Below, in pieces: positions 26,643 through 35,660 of a stretch of DNA of 64,000 bases. The notes under the pieces were generated by a model, which had not been told where the DNA came from, ran no database searches, and saw only the letters and a program-made list of their open reading frames with translations. Both the position numbers and the translations under genes were made by a program. How positions within the stretch are numbered: position 1 is the first letter of the stretch; each line of letters starts with the position of its first letter. The DNA comes from CAWDDG01 sp963801065 (GTDB taxonomy: Bacteria > Actinomycetota > Actinomycetes > Jiangellales > Jiangellaceae), in NCBI GenBank assembly GCA_963801065.1, contig CAWDDG010000006.1, positions 248,001 to 312,000 of the forward strand, in the 5' to 3' direction.

Positions 26643-27394
26643 CCACGACGATGGACGACCGGCACACCTTGTCCGGCGCCTACGCGCTCGATGCGCTCGC
26701 CGACGACGAGCGCCGCTCGTTCGAGCAGCATCTCGAGACGTGCCCGGAATGCCGCGCCGAGGTCGCAGAGTTCAGGGCTACCGCGGCGTACCTGGGCGTC
26801 GCCGTGGCGGTTCCGGCTCCTCCCAGCCTGCGCGAGCAGGTTCTCGGCGAGATCGGTCACACCCGCCAGTTGCCGCCGCAGCACACCAACGTCCGACCGC
26901 TACGCGGCGTGTCCCGTCGCACGACGACCATGCTGTCGGCGGCCGCGGCGATCCTGGCAGCCCTCGCGATCTCGCTCGGTGTGGTCGCGTACCAGGCCGA
27001 CCAGCGCGCCGACGAGCTCGCCGCCGAGACCGCTCAGCTGCAGTCCAACGCCGAGCGCGTGGCAGCCGTGCTCACGGCACCCGACGCGGTCAGCGCAGCC
27101 GGGGCGGTCGAGGGCGGTGGCTTGGCCAACGCCGTCGCCTCCGAGGAGCAGGGCGAGGTGGTCTTCCTCGCCGAGGCTCTGCCGCAACTCGAGGGCGACC
27201 GCACGTACCAGCTCTGGCTGATCGGTGCGGAGATCGTGTCCGGTGGTGTCGTCGACGTCCCCGCCGGCGGCGACATCACGTATGTCACCGCGGGCGACCT
27301 CGCCGGTGTCACGACGATCGCGCTCTCGGTGGAGCCGGAGGGCGGTTCGGAGCAGCCCACCACCACTCCGATCTTCGCCGGGGCGCTCGACTAG
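26639..27394 (+). CDS. rskA: Anti-sigma-K factor RskA-like
   Basis: A 251-aa membrane anti-sigma factor. The cytoplasmic N-terminal zinc motif is His31-x3-Cys35-x2-Cys38 (EQHLETCPECRAEV), one transmembrane helix lies at ~97-119 (MLSAAAAILAALAISLGVVA), and the outer domain YQLWLIGAEIVSGGVVDVPA is the RskA-type fold. It would hold SigK until regulated proteolysis releases it. The ATG overlaps the sigK stop. Its own stop (TAG) shares bases with the convergent FAD gene's stop (27391-27394). Confidence 0.92.
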   Translation: MTTTMDDRHTLSGAYALDALADDERRSFEQHLETCPECRAEVAEFRATAAYLGVAVAVPAPPSLREQVLGEIGHTRQLPPQHTNVRPLRGVSRRTTTMLSAAAAILAALAISLGVVAYQADQRADELAAETAQLQSNAERVAAVLTAPDAVSAAGAVEGGGLANAVASEEQGEVVFLAEALPQLEGDRTYQLWLIGAEIVSGGVVDVPAGGDITYVTAGDLAGVTTIALSVEPEGGSEQPTTTPIFAGALD

Positions 27395-28419
27395 CCGGCG
27401 AGGCGGTCGACGATCGCGCCGAACACGGAAGGCAGCCGTGCGGCCAGTGGCACAACACGCCGACGCAGCGCGGGGCGGTTCGCCGCACCGACGAGCGCCG
27501 TCGTGAGCAGCCGGTAGTCGCGGGTGATGCCGCGCCAAGCGCGCTCGTACTCCTCCGGCCGCCCCCTCCGGACGGCCGACACCGCGGCGCGGGCCTGGGC
27601 CAGGCCGAGCCGGATCCCCTCGCCGGTCAGGGCATCCACGTAGCCGGCGGCATCGCCGACGAGGAGCACTGACCCGGCGGTCCGGCGGGTCGACTTCTGC
27701 AGCAACGGCCCGGCTCCCCGCAGGTCCGACACCGCCGTGGCGCCCGCGATCCGGTCGCGAACGGCGGGCGCCTGGTCCAGCACGGCGGCGAAGTCCAGCC
27801 CCTGCGTGCCCAGAACCGCCACCCCCACCAGGTCGTCGTCGACCGGTGTCACGTAGATCTCGCCTGCGGGCGCCCAATGCACCTCGACGAGGCTGCTCCA
27901 CGGGGGGATCCGGAAGTGCCTGCGCAGCCCGTACCGGGGTGGGCGGCCGGATTCGAGCTGGAGCCCGAGCTGCCGGCGCACCCCGGAGTGCAGGCCGTCG
28001 CACGCGAGCAGCCAACGCGCACGCGTGCCGTCGTTGGCCGCGATACCGGCGCCGTCGGGGCGGATGTCCCCGATGCGCACCGGCCGGACCTCGATCCCCA
28101 GGCTCGCAACCCGGGTCGCGAGCGCTGCGTGCAACGCCGTTCGCCGTACTCCCAGGCCGGGACCGGACCGGAACCGGTGCTCCACAGACCGGCCCGGGTC
28201 GAGATAGCGGATCCCGGTGAACACATGGCCGACCGGCCGCACACCGAGCCGCTCCAGCGCTCGCACAGCCCCGGGCATGAGGCCTTCACCACATGCCTTG
28301 TCCACCGGCGTCGACCTCGGCTCACAGACGACAACCGAGAGGCCGGCCATTCGTGCCTCGACGGCCGCAGCCAGGCCGACAGGTCCGCCGCCGACCACGA
28401 GGACGTCGACCGCGGTCAC
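27391..28419 (-). CDS. FAD-dependent hydroxylase/oxidoreductase (SrsC-like)
   Basis: A 342-aa flavoprotein. VDVLVVGGGPVGLAAAVEAR holds the FAD-binding GxGxxG, VDKACGEGLMPGAV is the geranylgeranyl-reductase/hydroxylase signature, and SVLLVGDAAGYVDALTGEGI the second FAD motif. In Streptomyces griseus the srsABC operon has a type III PKS, a methyltransferase and a hydroxylase that oxidises the alkylresorcinol ring to a quinone. This gene occupies the third position with the same partners, so ring hydroxylation of a phenolic lipid is the likely role. GTG at 28419 overlaps the upstream stop as GTGA. Confidence 0.87.
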   Translation of the reverse strand: MTAVDVLVVGGGPVGLAAAVEARMAGLSVVVCEPRSTPVDKACGEGLMPGAVRALERLGVRPVGHVFTGIRYLDPGRSVEHRFRSGPGLGVRRTALHAALATRVASLGIEVRPVRIGDIRPDGAGIAANDGTRARWLLACDGLHSGVRRQLGLQLESGRPPRYGLRRHFRIPPWSSLVEVHWAPAGEIYVTPVDDDLVGVAVLGTQGLDFAAVLDQAPAVRDRIAGATAVSDLRGAGPLLQKSTRRTAGSVLLVGDAAGYVDALTGEGIRLGLAQARAAVSAVRRGRPEEYERAWRGITRDYRLLTTALVGAANRPALRRRVVPLAARLPSVFGAIVDRLAG

Positions 28420-28925
28420 GTCACGGTCGCCAGCGCTCGCTCCTCGACCGGGATGCGCACGCTCAGTACCGCGGCGTTCGCCACCGTGAAGACCAGGGCC
28501 GTCACCCATGCGGTGTGCACCAGCGGCAGCGCAGCAACCTCGACCGTCACGGCGAGGTAGTTGGGATGGCGCAGCCACCGGTACGGGCCGCGGGTGACCA
28601 GCGGCAGCCCGGGCACCACGATGACCCGGGTGTTCCACTGGTTCCCCAGCGTCGCCACGCACCACCATCGCAGCGCCTGAGCCGCCAGGACGAGTGCGAG
28701 CATCGGCCAGCCCAACCACGGCAGGAACGGCCGATCGGCGACGGCCACCTCGGCCACGCACGCGACGAGCAGTGCGGCGTGGACACCCGCCATGACCCGG
28801 AAATGACCCGCTCCGTACTCGACACCGCCGCGCGCAAAGGCCCACCGGGCGTGGCGCGTCGAGACGACCAGCTCGACGAGCCGCTCGACCGCGACGGCAG
28901 CCACCAGCACGAAATAGGCGGTCAC
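28416..28925 (-). CDS. Isoprenylcysteine carboxyl methyltransferase-family protein (SrsB-like)
   Basis: A 169-aa integral membrane methyltransferase with about five hydrophobic segments. TRGPYRWLRHPNYLAVTVEV is the conserved SAM-binding region of the ICMT family, and LGNQWNTRVIVVPG precedes it. In the srs pathway this protein O-methylates the alkylresorcinol phenol. GTG at 28925 overlaps the PKS stop and its own stop overlaps the FAD gene's start (GTGA both times), so all three are coupled. Confidence 0.87.
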   Translation of the reverse strand: MTAYFVLVAAVAVERLVELVVSTRHARWAFARGGVEYGAGHFRVMAGVHAALLVACVAEVAVADRPFLPWLGWPMLALVLAAQALRWWCVATLGNQWNTRVIVVPGLPLVTRGPYRWLRHPNYLAVTVEVAALPLVHTAWVTALVFTVANAAVLSVRIPVEERALATVT

Positions 28926-29992
28926 GACGGCCACCGCAGCAGCACGAGCTCGCAGCAGAACCCGGGGCCCATCGCGAAGAGCATCCCCGGCGAGCCGGCA
29001 GCGGGCCCGCGCTGAGCCAGCGTCTCGGCCAGGACGTGCAGGACGGAGGCCGATGACAGGTTGCCCACCGCAGCAAGCGACCGCCACGTCACGTCCAGCT
29101 CGCCGTCGGTCAGCTCCAGGGCCCGCGCTGTCGCCTCGAGCACCTTGGGCCCGCCGGGGTGGGCGATCCAGCGGCGCACATCTCCGAAAGAGAGGCCGTG
29201 CTCCCCCAGGAAGCGCCGCACGTCACCGCCGAGATGCTCCTCCACGACGTCGGCAACGCTCGCCGCGAGCACGATGCGGAACCCGCTGCCGCCGACGTCC
29301 CAACCCATGACGTGCTCGGTGTCGGGGTAGAGCCGGCTACGCGTCGCGACGACGTCGGGTCCAGCCAGGGCGAGCCGGCGCGCACGGGCCGCACCGACCA
29401 GCACCACCGCCGCGACTCCGTCGCCGAACAGCGCGCTCCCGACCAGGTTCGCTGTGGAGTCGTCGTCGCGTTGCACGGTCAGCGAGCACGCCTCTGCGGC
29501 CAGCAGCACCGCGACGCCCTCGGGATCTCCACGCAGGACGTCGTGTAGACGCGCTATGCCGGCCGCCCCCGCCACGCAGCCGAGCCCGAACACCGGGATC
29601 CGTCGCACGTCGTCGCGCAGGCCCAACCGGGGCACGAGCCGCGCATCGATCGACGGCGCCCCGATGCCGGTCACGGACACCGTCATCAGCACGTCGACGT
29701 CGGCCGGCGCGAGGCCGACCTCGGCCAGAGCCTGCTTGACCGCCTGCTCTCCCAGCTCGACCGCGGAGGCGAGAAAGACGTCGTTCGCCTCGCCGAACCC
29801 GCTCAGGGCGGGGTAGCGCTCGAGTGGCAGCACGAGGTGGCGGGTCTCGACGCCACTGGCGGCATGGAAGCGCTCCAGAACGCTGCGGCGGGCGCCAGTC
29901 AGCCCGAGCATGTCGGCGACCGCGGCCGTGATCTCGGCCTGTTCGTACCGGTGCGGAGGCAGCGCGGTGGCGGCCGACACGACGCGAGTCAC
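28922..29992 (-). CDS. Type III polyketide synthase (SrsA-like alkylresorcinol/alkylpyrone synthase)
   Basis: A 356-aa chalcone-synthase-fold enzyme with the full catalytic triad: Cys139 in VFGLGCVAGAAGI, His278 in IAHPGGPKVLEA, and Asn311 in VGNLSSASVLHVL. It condenses a fatty acyl starter with malonyl-CoA units to make an alkylresorcinol or alkylpyrone. As the first gene of an operon with methyltransferase and FAD hydroxylase, it fits phenolic-lipid synthesis of the srsABC type, whose products modify the membrane. GTG at 29992 is supported by the conserved opening TRVVSAATALPPHRY; the ribosome site is weak. It is divergent from tldD. Confidence 0.93.
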   Translation of the reverse strand: MTRVVSAATALPPHRYEQAEITAAVADMLGLTGARRSVLERFHAASGVETRHLVLPLERYPALSGFGEANDVFLASAVELGEQAVKQALAEVGLAPADVDVLMTVSVTGIGAPSIDARLVPRLGLRDDVRRIPVFGLGCVAGAAGIARLHDVLRGDPEGVAVLLAAEACSLTVQRDDDSTANLVGSALFGDGVAAVVLVGAARARRLALAGPDVVATRSRLYPDTEHVMGWDVGGSGFRIVLAASVADVVEEHLGGDVRRFLGEHGLSFGDVRRWIAHPGGPKVLEATARALELTDGELDVTWRSLAAVGNLSSASVLHVLAETLAQRGPAAGSPGMLFAMGPGFCCELVLLRWPS

Positions 29993-30066
29993 GTTCGCAT
30001 CGTCTCAGACGAACCGGATGGCTCCGATGGTCCGGCCAGGACTGCCGTGCAGGTTAGGCTCGCCGG

Positions 30067-31593
30067 GTGCCCCAGGATATTGATCCCACGTTCCTCGCGC
30101 TGCCCATGCGAGCGCTCGCAGACGCCGCCCTGCAGCGGGCGCAGGACCTCGGCGTCGAGCACGCCGACTTCCGGCTCGAACGCATCCGCGACCAGAACAT
30201 CTCCCTGCGGGACGGCCGGCTCGAGGGCAGCCATGACGGTGAGGACGTCGGCTTCGCGGTGCGAGTCGTCCATGCGGGCACCTGGGGGTTCGCGGCCGCC
30301 GTCGACCTGACCATCGACGAGGCCGTGCACGTCGCCGAGCAGGCCGTCGAGATCGCCCGGACGGCGCACGACATGAGCCCCGAGCGGGTCGAGCTTGCCG
30401 ACGAAGCGGTCCATCCCGACGCCACGTGGGTCTCGACCTACGGGGTCGACCCGTTCTCCGTGCCCGACGCCGACAAGGTCGAGTTGCTGGCGTCCTACTC
30501 GCGACAAGTCCTCGACCACGACGGTGTCGACCACGTGACCGCGCGCCTCGATCAGGTGCTCGAGGGGAAGTTCTACGCAGACACGGCCGGCACCGTGACG
30601 ACCCAGCAGCGGGTTCGCCTGCATCCGGTGGTCGAGGCGCTGGCCGTCGACGCGGAAGGCGGGCGCTTCGAGACGATGCGGACGCTCGCCGCGCCTGCGG
30701 GCCGGGGCTGGGAGTACGCGACGGGCGCGGACGGTCTCGTCGACTGGGCTGCCGCACTCGACGAGCTCCCGGACCTGCTCGCGGAGAAGCTCTCGGCTCC
30801 CAGCGTCGAGCCAGGTACATATGACCTCGTCGTGGACCCGACGAACCTCTGGCTCACCATCCACGAGTCCGTCGGGCACGCGACCGAGCTCGACCGGGCG
30901 CTGGGCTACGAGGCCAACTACGCCGGCACCTCGTTCGCTACGCCGGACCGGCTCGGGACGTTGCGTTACGGCTCGCCCCTGATGCAGGTGACCGGAGACC
31001 GCACGGTGCCGAACGGCCTGGCCACCATCGGGTTCGACGACGAGGGAGTCGAAGCCCAGCATTGGGACATCATCCGCGACGGGCTGCTCGTCGGCTACCA
31101 GCTCGACCGCCGGATGGCGCGGCTGATGGGGGCGACGCTCGGAACCAGCCGGTCCAACGGTTGCTCGTTCGCCGACTCCGCGGGACATGTGCCAGTCCAA
31201 CGAATGGCGAACGTCTCGTTGCGGCCGCTGGACGGTGGCCCGTCGACAGACGAGCTGATCGCGCAGGTGGACCGGGGCATCTATGTCGTGGGCGACAAGT
31301 CGTGGTCGATAGACATGCAGAGGTACAACTTCCAGTTCACCGGTCAGCGCTTCATCCGCATCGACCGGGGCCGGTTAGCCGGCCAGCTGCGAGACGTGGC
31401 CTACCAGGCGACCACGACGGACTTCTGGGGTTCGATGGCCGCCGTGGGAGGACCGCAGACCTACCACCTCGGCGGGGCCTTCAACTGCGGCAAGGCCCAG
31501 CCGGGCCAGGTCGCCCCGGTGTCCCACGGGTGCCCGTCGGCGCTGTTCCGCGAGGTGCGGATCCTCAACACCGTCGCGGAGGGTGGCCAGTGA
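30067..31593 (+). CDS. tldD: TldD-type metalloprotease subunit
   Basis: A 508-aa member of the TldD/TldE family. The active-site zinc motif HESVGHATELD (HExxxH) is intact, and residues around the C-terminus (GGAFNCGKAQPGQVAPVSHG) match TldD. With TldE it forms a heterodimeric protease that trims unfolded or modified peptides. GTG at 30067 is seven bases past TAGGCT (30055-30060), so the message is probably leaderless. Its stop overlaps the tldE start as GTGA. Confidence 0.93.
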   Translation: MPQDIDPTFLALPMRALADAALQRAQDLGVEHADFRLERIRDQNISLRDGRLEGSHDGEDVGFAVRVVHAGTWGFAAAVDLTIDEAVHVAEQAVEIARTAHDMSPERVELADEAVHPDATWVSTYGVDPFSVPDADKVELLASYSRQVLDHDGVDHVTARLDQVLEGKFYADTAGTVTTQQRVRLHPVVEALAVDAEGGRFETMRTLAAPAGRGWEYATGADGLVDWAAALDELPDLLAEKLSAPSVEPGTYDLVVDPTNLWLTIHESVGHATELDRALGYEANYAGTSFATPDRLGTLRYGSPLMQVTGDRTVPNGLATIGFDDEGVEAQHWDIIRDGLLVGYQLDRRMARLMGATLGTSRSNGCSFADSAGHVPVQRMANVSLRPLDGGPSTDELIAQVDRGIYVVGDKSWSIDMQRYNFQFTGQRFIRIDRGRLAGQLRDVAYQATTTDFWGSMAAVGGPQTYHLGGAFNCGKAQPGQVAPVSHGCPSALFREVRILNTVAEGGQ

Positions 31594-32969
31594 CACCGCA
31601 GGAGATCGTCGAGCGTTGCCTCTCCCTGTCGAAGGCGGACGGGTGCGTCGTCATCGTCGACGAGGGTCACAGCGCGAACCTGCGCTGGGCCAACAACACC
31701 CTGACGACCAATGGCCTCATGCGCTCGCGCTCGGTGACCGTGGTCGCGACCGTCGGCGACGGCACCGGGACGGCGGCCGGCGTCGTGGCCCGTAGCGCCG
31801 TCACGTCCGAGACGCTCGAACCACTCGTCCGGGCAGCCGAGCAGGCGGCGCGCGACAACGGGCCGGCCGACGACGCTCAGCCGCTGGTCGCCGGCGCCAC
31901 CACGGCCGACTGGGACGATCCGGCAGGCGAGACATCGGTCACGGTATTCGCCGACGTCGCGCCTGCGCTCGGTGCGGCGTTCGCCCGCGCTGTCGCCGAG
32001 GACCGCCGGTCGTACGGCTACGTGGAACACGATGTGACGACGACCTACCTCGGCTCGTCGGCGGGACTACGGCTGCGCCACGAACAGCCGACCGGTCACA
32101 TCAGCGTCACGGGGAAGTCCGCCGACCTGGCCCGGTCCGGCTGGCTGGGCCAGGCGTCACCCGACTTCACCGACGTGGACGTCGACGCGCTGGACGCGGA
32201 GCTCGTCCGCAGGCTCGCGTGGGCGTCGCGCAGCGTCGAGCTACCGGCCGGCCGCTACGACACCGTCCTGCCCCCGACGGCGGTCGCCGACCTGATGATC
32301 TACGCGTATTGGACGATGAGCGCCCGCGACGCGCAGGACGGGCGCACGGTCTACTCCAAGCCCGGCAAGGGCACCCGGGTCGGCGAGCGGCTGTCGCCCA
32401 AGCCTGTCACGCTCTGGTCCGACCCGGTGGCGCCCGGCCTCGGCTGTGCGCCGTTCGTCGTGGCTCACGCGTCCAGCTCCGAGCAGAGCGTCTTCGACAA
32501 CGGCCTGCCGGTCGGGCGGACGGAGTGGATCAGCAACGGGACGCTGGCCGGGCTGCTGCAAACGCGGCACTCGGCCGAGCTCACCGGGTTGGCCACGACC
32601 CCCGTCGTCGGCAACCTCGGGCTCACCGTCGCCGACGGTGTCGGCTCGGTCGACGACCTTGTGTCGGGCGTCGAGCGAGGGCTGCTGCTGACGTGCCTGT
32701 GGTACATCCGCGAGGTCGACCCGCAGACGCTGCTGCTCACCGGCCTCACCCGCGACGGCGTGTACCTCGTCGAGGGCGGCGAGGTCGTGGGCGCGGTGAA
32801 CAACTTCCGGTTCAACGAGAGCCCGGTCGGATTGCTGGAGCGGTTCGGTGCGGCCGGCGCCACGGTGCCGGCGTTCAGTCGCGAGTGGGGTGACTACTTC
32901 CCCCGAACCGCGATGCCATCGCTACGCGTGCCCGATTTCAACATGTCCTCGGTCAGCCAGGCGTCGTGA
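31590..32969 (+). CDS. tldE: TldE/PmbA-type protease partner
   Basis: A 459-aa non-metal-binding partner of TldD, without an HExxxH motif as expected. Recognisable segments are ANLRWANNTLTTNGLMRSRS at the N-terminus, ASSSEQSVFDNGLPVGRTEW, and FRFNESPVGLLERFGAAGAT near the end. GTG at 31590 overlaps the tldD stop by four bases, giving coupled synthesis of the heterodimer. Confidence 0.92.
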   Translation: MTPQEIVERCLSLSKADGCVVIVDEGHSANLRWANNTLTTNGLMRSRSVTVVATVGDGTGTAAGVVARSAVTSETLEPLVRAAEQAARDNGPADDAQPLVAGATTADWDDPAGETSVTVFADVAPALGAAFARAVAEDRRSYGYVEHDVTTTYLGSSAGLRLRHEQPTGHISVTGKSADLARSGWLGQASPDFTDVDVDALDAELVRRLAWASRSVELPAGRYDTVLPPTAVADLMIYAYWTMSARDAQDGRTVYSKPGKGTRVGERLSPKPVTLWSDPVAPGLGCAPFVVAHASSSEQSVFDNGLPVGRTEWISNGTLAGLLQTRHSAELTGLATTPVVGNLGLTVADGVGSVDDLVSGVERGLLLTCLWYIREVDPQTLLLTGLTRDGVYLVEGGEVVGAVNNFRFNESPVGLLERFGAAGATVPAFSREWGDYFPRTAMPSLRVPDFNMSSVSQAS

Positions 32970-33463
32970 CCCGTTGACCTGCGCTTATGTCATCCGACAC
33001 CTCCCTAGTCCGCAGACAGTCCAGAACGATCCTCGCGGTGGCGCCGCCTAATGGCGCCGTGCGCAACGACTCTCGCGGGCACCGGATCGTGAAGGAGCAC
33101 AAGGACTCGACCCGCCGCATCCACGGGGCGGTCGCGGAAGTGACGGCGTTCGCCGCCGCGTCGACCGCGGCGCCCGGTCCGCAACTATTCGTGTTCGACG
33201 ACCAGGACGCCCTCGTGGACTAGCGTCGTCTCACGACTGCCTGTCATCGGCTGACTGTGGGGCGAGCCGGTTAGTTCCACAGGGACAGAGGCACCTACCA
33301 GCAGTTGCGGGTGGTTGTCTGCTGGTGCAGCAACCCTCTGCGAGTGGCCGGGTACGTCGCGGTGCCAACCCGAACTGGTCGCCCATGCCGCCTAGCATGC
33401 CTGCCGAAGCAGCCACGCCGCTGAGTGTTACACCCATCGGGGAGCCTAGGGCTCGGAGGGATC
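32970..33463. other. Intergenic region without confident gene
   Basis: No gene is supported in these 494 bases. A 78-codon frame on the plus strand (32990-33223) opens at ATG 32990 but has no ribosome site or recognisable domain. CCAGCAG and CTGCTGG arms around 33300 could form a small hairpin. Codon structure is poor throughout. Confidence 0.5.
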
Positions 33464-33754
33464 ATGCTGATCGTCGTCGCACAATACGTGGTGTCGGAGG
33501 GGCACGAATCGACTGTGGCGCGACTGCTGCGTAAGAACGCGGAGGCCAGCCGGGCCGAACCGGGATGCCTCGAATTCTCGGTCTACCAGCAGATTGACGA
33601 TCCCCGGGCGTTCCTGCTCTACGAGCGGTACACGAGTGAGGACGCCTTCCAGGCCCACCGGCGCACGCCGCACTTCGAGGGCATCATCGAGCAGCAAGTG
33701 GTGCCGCTTCTTAACGAGCGCGCGTGGACACGTGTGGAAGAGCTGCCCACCTAA
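33464..33754 (+). CDS. Antibiotic biosynthesis monooxygenase (ABM) domain protein
   Basis: A 96-aa ferredoxin-like dimeric protein. MLIVVAQYVVSEGHESTVARL opens the first strand and helix; EPGCLEFSVYQQIDDPRAFL and YERYTSEDAFQAHRRTPHFE are the conserved ABM core. Family members oxidise aromatic or haem-like compounds or act as quinone/stress proteins. ATG at 33464 has GGAGGG directly upstream. No pathway genes are adjacent. Confidence 0.88.
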   Translation: MLIVVAQYVVSEGHESTVARLLRKNAEASRAEPGCLEFSVYQQIDDPRAFLLYERYTSEDAFQAHRRTPHFEGIIEQQVVPLLNERAWTRVEELPT

Positions 33755-34407
33755 TTGCATTCCAACGCACCCTCGGTGCCGTCAGACCGCGGTCGAGGCC
33801 CTCGTCTGGCGTCGCACGCTGGCCAGGACCGTCGCAGGTCGTGCACTTCATGTCGCCGAGCAGCCGACCCGATTCCCGCTCCGATGTGGGGTTCCGCCCG
33901 TAGTAGTTGACCGAGCGGGTCCGCATCGCGCCGCACGCGGTGCAGAGCGCCCGCCGCTTGCCCGGATCGCTCGTAGCCGGTCACTGCTCGTGCCTGTCGT
34001 CGTCACTCCTGTGTAGGTGATCGGTCGAGGCCTCGGCAGGTGTTTGCGCACCACCCACGACACGTATCCCCGGGCCCGAATGGCACGCTGGACCACTCCA
34101 CATACGGGACAATTCGGGCGCTGGAGCAATGGTTGAGCGTGCCATCAACAGCGATGGGGCGTGCCAACCGGATCGGCCGAATGGTCTTGCGGCACCCGAA
34201 GAGCGACGAGGACGGTGACGGATGGACCGTTCTTGCCGTTCACAGAGAGTCCCGACGATGGGCCCTGGCGCAAGCACCCGGGCAGGCGGAGGCCGCGGAA
34301 CGGGCCTACAACGAGCTTCACAGGTCCGACTGATCGGCGCCACAGCACGGACGGTGGGAGCCTGCAGCCGGCACCAGTCGGCTGGAATCAGGCGTGGGCT
34401 GGCGCCA
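33755..34407. other. Gene-poor region, possible gene fragments
   Basis: Two weak candidates lie here. On the minus strand 33828-33980 encodes ALCTACGAMRTRSVNYYGRN followed by MKCTTCDGPG, a two-CxxC zinc-ribbon pattern, but no start codon precedes the first CxxC in frame. On the plus strand ATG 34154 opens a 59-aa frame with GRMVLRHPKSDEDGDGWTVL. Neither is recognisable; both may be remnants. Confidence 0.35.
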
Positions 34408-34785
34408 TCAGCCTCGCGCCCGTCCGTCGACCCCTTCGGGCTGCCACAACTGGACGGGATTGCCCTCGGGATCATGCAGGCTTGCGAACCGACCGTTGGG
34501 GTTGTGCTCAGGATCGACATCCACAGCGACCCCGGCGCTGCGCAGCTGACGGACCATCTCATCAAGGTCGCGAACTCGAAAGTTAACCGACCAGGTTTGC
34601 TCCGATCGTCCGAAATGCTCGGAGTCCGCTGGAAAAGGGGCGAACACGGTCGGTCCTGGCTGCTTCCACCACGGTGGCCTGTCATAGGAGTCGGGAGCCG
34701 GATCGATGCCGAGCCGCTCGGCGTACCAGCGACCCAGCGATTCTGGGTCGCGTGCACGGAAGAACAAGCCGCCGATCCCCGTCAC
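34408..34785 (-). CDS. VOC family protein
   Basis: A 125-aa VOC protein: VTGIGGLFFRARDPESLGRW begins the first module and SVNFRVRDLDEMVRQLRSAG plus ASLHDPEGNPVQLWQPEG the second. GTG at 34785 overlaps the stop of the cyclotransferase-like gene (GTGA) and has GGAG just upstream, so the two are coupled. GTG at 34794 is an alternative start. It lacks the promoter element seen at 9.4-12.8 kb. Function unknown. Confidence 0.85.
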   Translation of the reverse strand: MTGIGGLFFRARDPESLGRWYAERLGIDPAPDSYDRPPWWKQPGPTVFAPFPADSEHFGRSEQTWSVNFRVRDLDEMVRQLRSAGVAVDVDPEHNPNGRFASLHDPEGNPVQLWQPEGVDGRARG

Positions 34786-35465
34786 TCGCTCCACTCGGCC
34801 CCCTTGCAGATCTGCGGCACCATCGCATCGATCGTGCGATACGGGTGTTCCGCCAGCGGAAAGATGCGGCCATCGCGGCGCAACGGTGGGCGGCATTCCG
34901 GCGTGCCGAAGTAGGCGGTGACACCGTCGGCGAGCGTGCCGTCCTCGACCAGCACTCTCGCGGTGAAGGGCCGCCGCTGATAGTAGTCGGGGTTGCCCTC
35001 CCAGCGGTCCACACAGTGCAGCTGCTTCGGGGTAAGCGCGAGCAGCCCGTGCACCTCTACCCGCCCTGGCATGCGCGCCAAGGTCGCCACGACATCGCCG
35101 CTGCGCCGACGGGCGTCACACCACACCGCCGCATAGTCGTAGATCGCGCAGCGCAGCGCCATCAGGGCCTCATGGGGAAGTCGTCGGACGAGCTTGCGCG
35201 GGTCGAGGTTCGACCCGTACGCGAGCACGAGTTGTCTTCCGGTCAGGTCGATCGGCTCTCCGATGTCGCGGCGGCGCCATCCCTCGCGGCATGGATCGAG
35301 CCCGTACACCCGCCCGTCCTGGATGAGGAAGGACCCAGCAGGTCGTGGACCCGGGTAGTCGGTCTCGTCCCCGCCGAACGCCTCAGGGGAGCGCGGACCG
35401 GACCAGGTCGCCGGCGGGAAGAGCCCCACGCCGCTTGTATTGACTCCCATCATTGCGACACACAT
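34782..35465 (-). CDS. Gamma-glutamylcyclotransferase-like protein
   Basis: A 227-aa protein with the cyclotransferase signature LVLAYGSNLDPRKLVRR and the region WEGNPDYYQRRPFTARVLVE, where the conserved Glu acts as acid/base. Proteins of this fold cyclise gamma-glutamyl amines or peptides to pyroglutamate. An N-terminal extension (MGVNTSGVGLFPPATWSG and on) of about 80 residues precedes the core and is unusual. The start is uncertain among ATG 35465, 35453 and 35450, with no ribosome site. It overlaps the downstream VOC gene. Confidence 0.78.
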   Translation of the reverse strand: MCVAMMGVNTSGVGLFPPATWSGPRSPEAFGGDETDYPGPRPAGSFLIQDGRVYGLDPCREGWRRRDIGEPIDLTGRQLVLAYGSNLDPRKLVRRLPHEALMALRCAIYDYAAVWCDARRRSGDVVATLARMPGRVEVHGLLALTPKQLHCVDRWEGNPDYYQRRPFTARVLVEDGTLADGVTAYFGTPECRPPLRRDGRIFPLAEHPYRTIDAMVPQICKGAEWSE

Positions 35466-35660
35466 TGTCACATCTGCGCTGCCCAACAGCGGGAACGCCG
35501 TTGTGGCGGGTCGCGGATCACGGCAAACTGGCACGCAGCATCGCGTCTAGTCACCGCGAGGGGGCTCACCTCACGTGGGGCGGTGATTCGCCTGTCCTGT
35601 TGTGTTACGAGAGGTTGACGGGCGCCTCTCCACCGGGACGCGACGGGATGGGAGGCCGCC

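Noticed and set aside
32990..33223. 78-codon plus-strand frame after tldE
   Set aside because: No ribosome site, no domain, and atypical composition.
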